64,000 nucleotides of DNA from the NCBI GenBank assembly GCA_014871385.1, contig CM026426.1, positions 54,239,477-54,303,476 of the forward strand, given 5' to 3'. The position numbers and the translations under genes are program-made. A model generated the notes under the pieces. The model saw only the letters and a list, made by a program, of their open reading frames with translations. It searched no databases and had not been told where the DNA came from. Below are positions 63,697-64,000 of the stretch, piece after piece. The stretch's first letter is position 1; each line of letters starts with the position of its first letter. Origin of the DNA: Ceratodon purpureus (taxonomy: Eukaryota > Streptophyta > Bryopsida > Pseudoditrichales > Ditrichaceae).

Positions 63697-64000
63697 GGCT
63701 TTCGAGGAAATGAAACGTTTTAGCAACTGAATCCAGCTAGATGAGTAGCAGGTTCAAATACAAACGTATTCCCAATATATGCGAAACAATCTCCATGGCA
63801 CATTCTATGAATATGATTAGTGCATCATGTTTATACAAGTTTAACTTATTTATGCATAGGACTGAGGACAAAATGTAACTCTTCAATTTCTTTTCAAATT
63901 CATGTTCTTGTCACCTTTTAAATGTGCTGATTTTATCACTGGAGTATTTGCATTGTTGTATGTATAGCCAATACTACTGAAAAAAGTATAATAGCCAACA
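63697..64000. other. AT-rich non-coding DNA
   Basis: AT-rich sequence up to the window end. Nothing annotatable seen. Confidence 0.6.

Overview
This window looks like nuclear DNA of a repeat-rich eukaryote, most likely a streptophyte (a seedless land plant or charophyte alga). Reasons: a plant-type Ty3/gypsy retrotransposon of about 12 kb with an extra ORF after integrase, a plant-type (archaeal-like) RNase H, spliceosomal introns with GTAAGT donors, and AT-rich DNA crowded with MITEs. There is no operon structure, no bacterial gene and no rRNA or tRNA that I can support. I found no intact host gene; nearly every recognisable coding region belongs to a mobile element and carries stops or frameshifts.

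Layout. 1-13.3 kb: AT-rich, non-coding, with small elements: two piggyBac-like ends (TTAA sites), a 19-bp tandem repeat, a CACTA-like 268-bp MITE, one copy of a 0.74-kb MITE family, a tetranucleotide repeat and a foldback element. 13.3-27.1 kb: one very long non-LTR retrotransposon (LINE) on the minus strand, in the order ORF1, degenerate 2A-like motif, AP-endonuclease, reverse transcriptase, RNase H, C-terminal domain. Three later insertions interrupt it: a TA-flanked MITE, the second copy of the 0.74-kb MITE and a 1.4-kb GGATCCGG-rich segment. 28.5-43.2 kb: a minus-strand Ty3/gypsy element with both LTRs, primer-binding site, gag with zinc knuckle, RT, RNase H, integrase and an extra ORF in env position. 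Nested in its 5' part is a plus-strand LTR element whose only recognisable gene is an archaeal-like RNase H.

43.2-56.1 kb is the most unusual part. Two large, intron-containing, decayed genes are arranged head to head. The minus-strand gene (43.2-48.9 kb) has a GGQH signature that recalls ParB/DGQH-type folds. The plus-strand gene (about 49.97-54.0 kb) has an LDN...VGH.HEDID module that I relate to the DUF7869 family of transposon-associated proteins. The pair is dotted with about 15 copies of a short hairpin, GTCGGC-N5-GCCGAC, whose loop orientation flips around the intergenic region. A second palindrome family (core CTGCCGTTAACGGCAG) fills a probable intron, and one copy is split by a TTAA-targeting MITE. 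I read this as a candidate undescribed two-gene DNA transposon; its termini are not identified.

56-64 kb: AT-rich DNA with an 851-bp piggyBac-like MITE, a 416-bp Harbinger-like MITE (TAA duplication), a 410-bp TIR element, and a few short unassigned coding-like segments.
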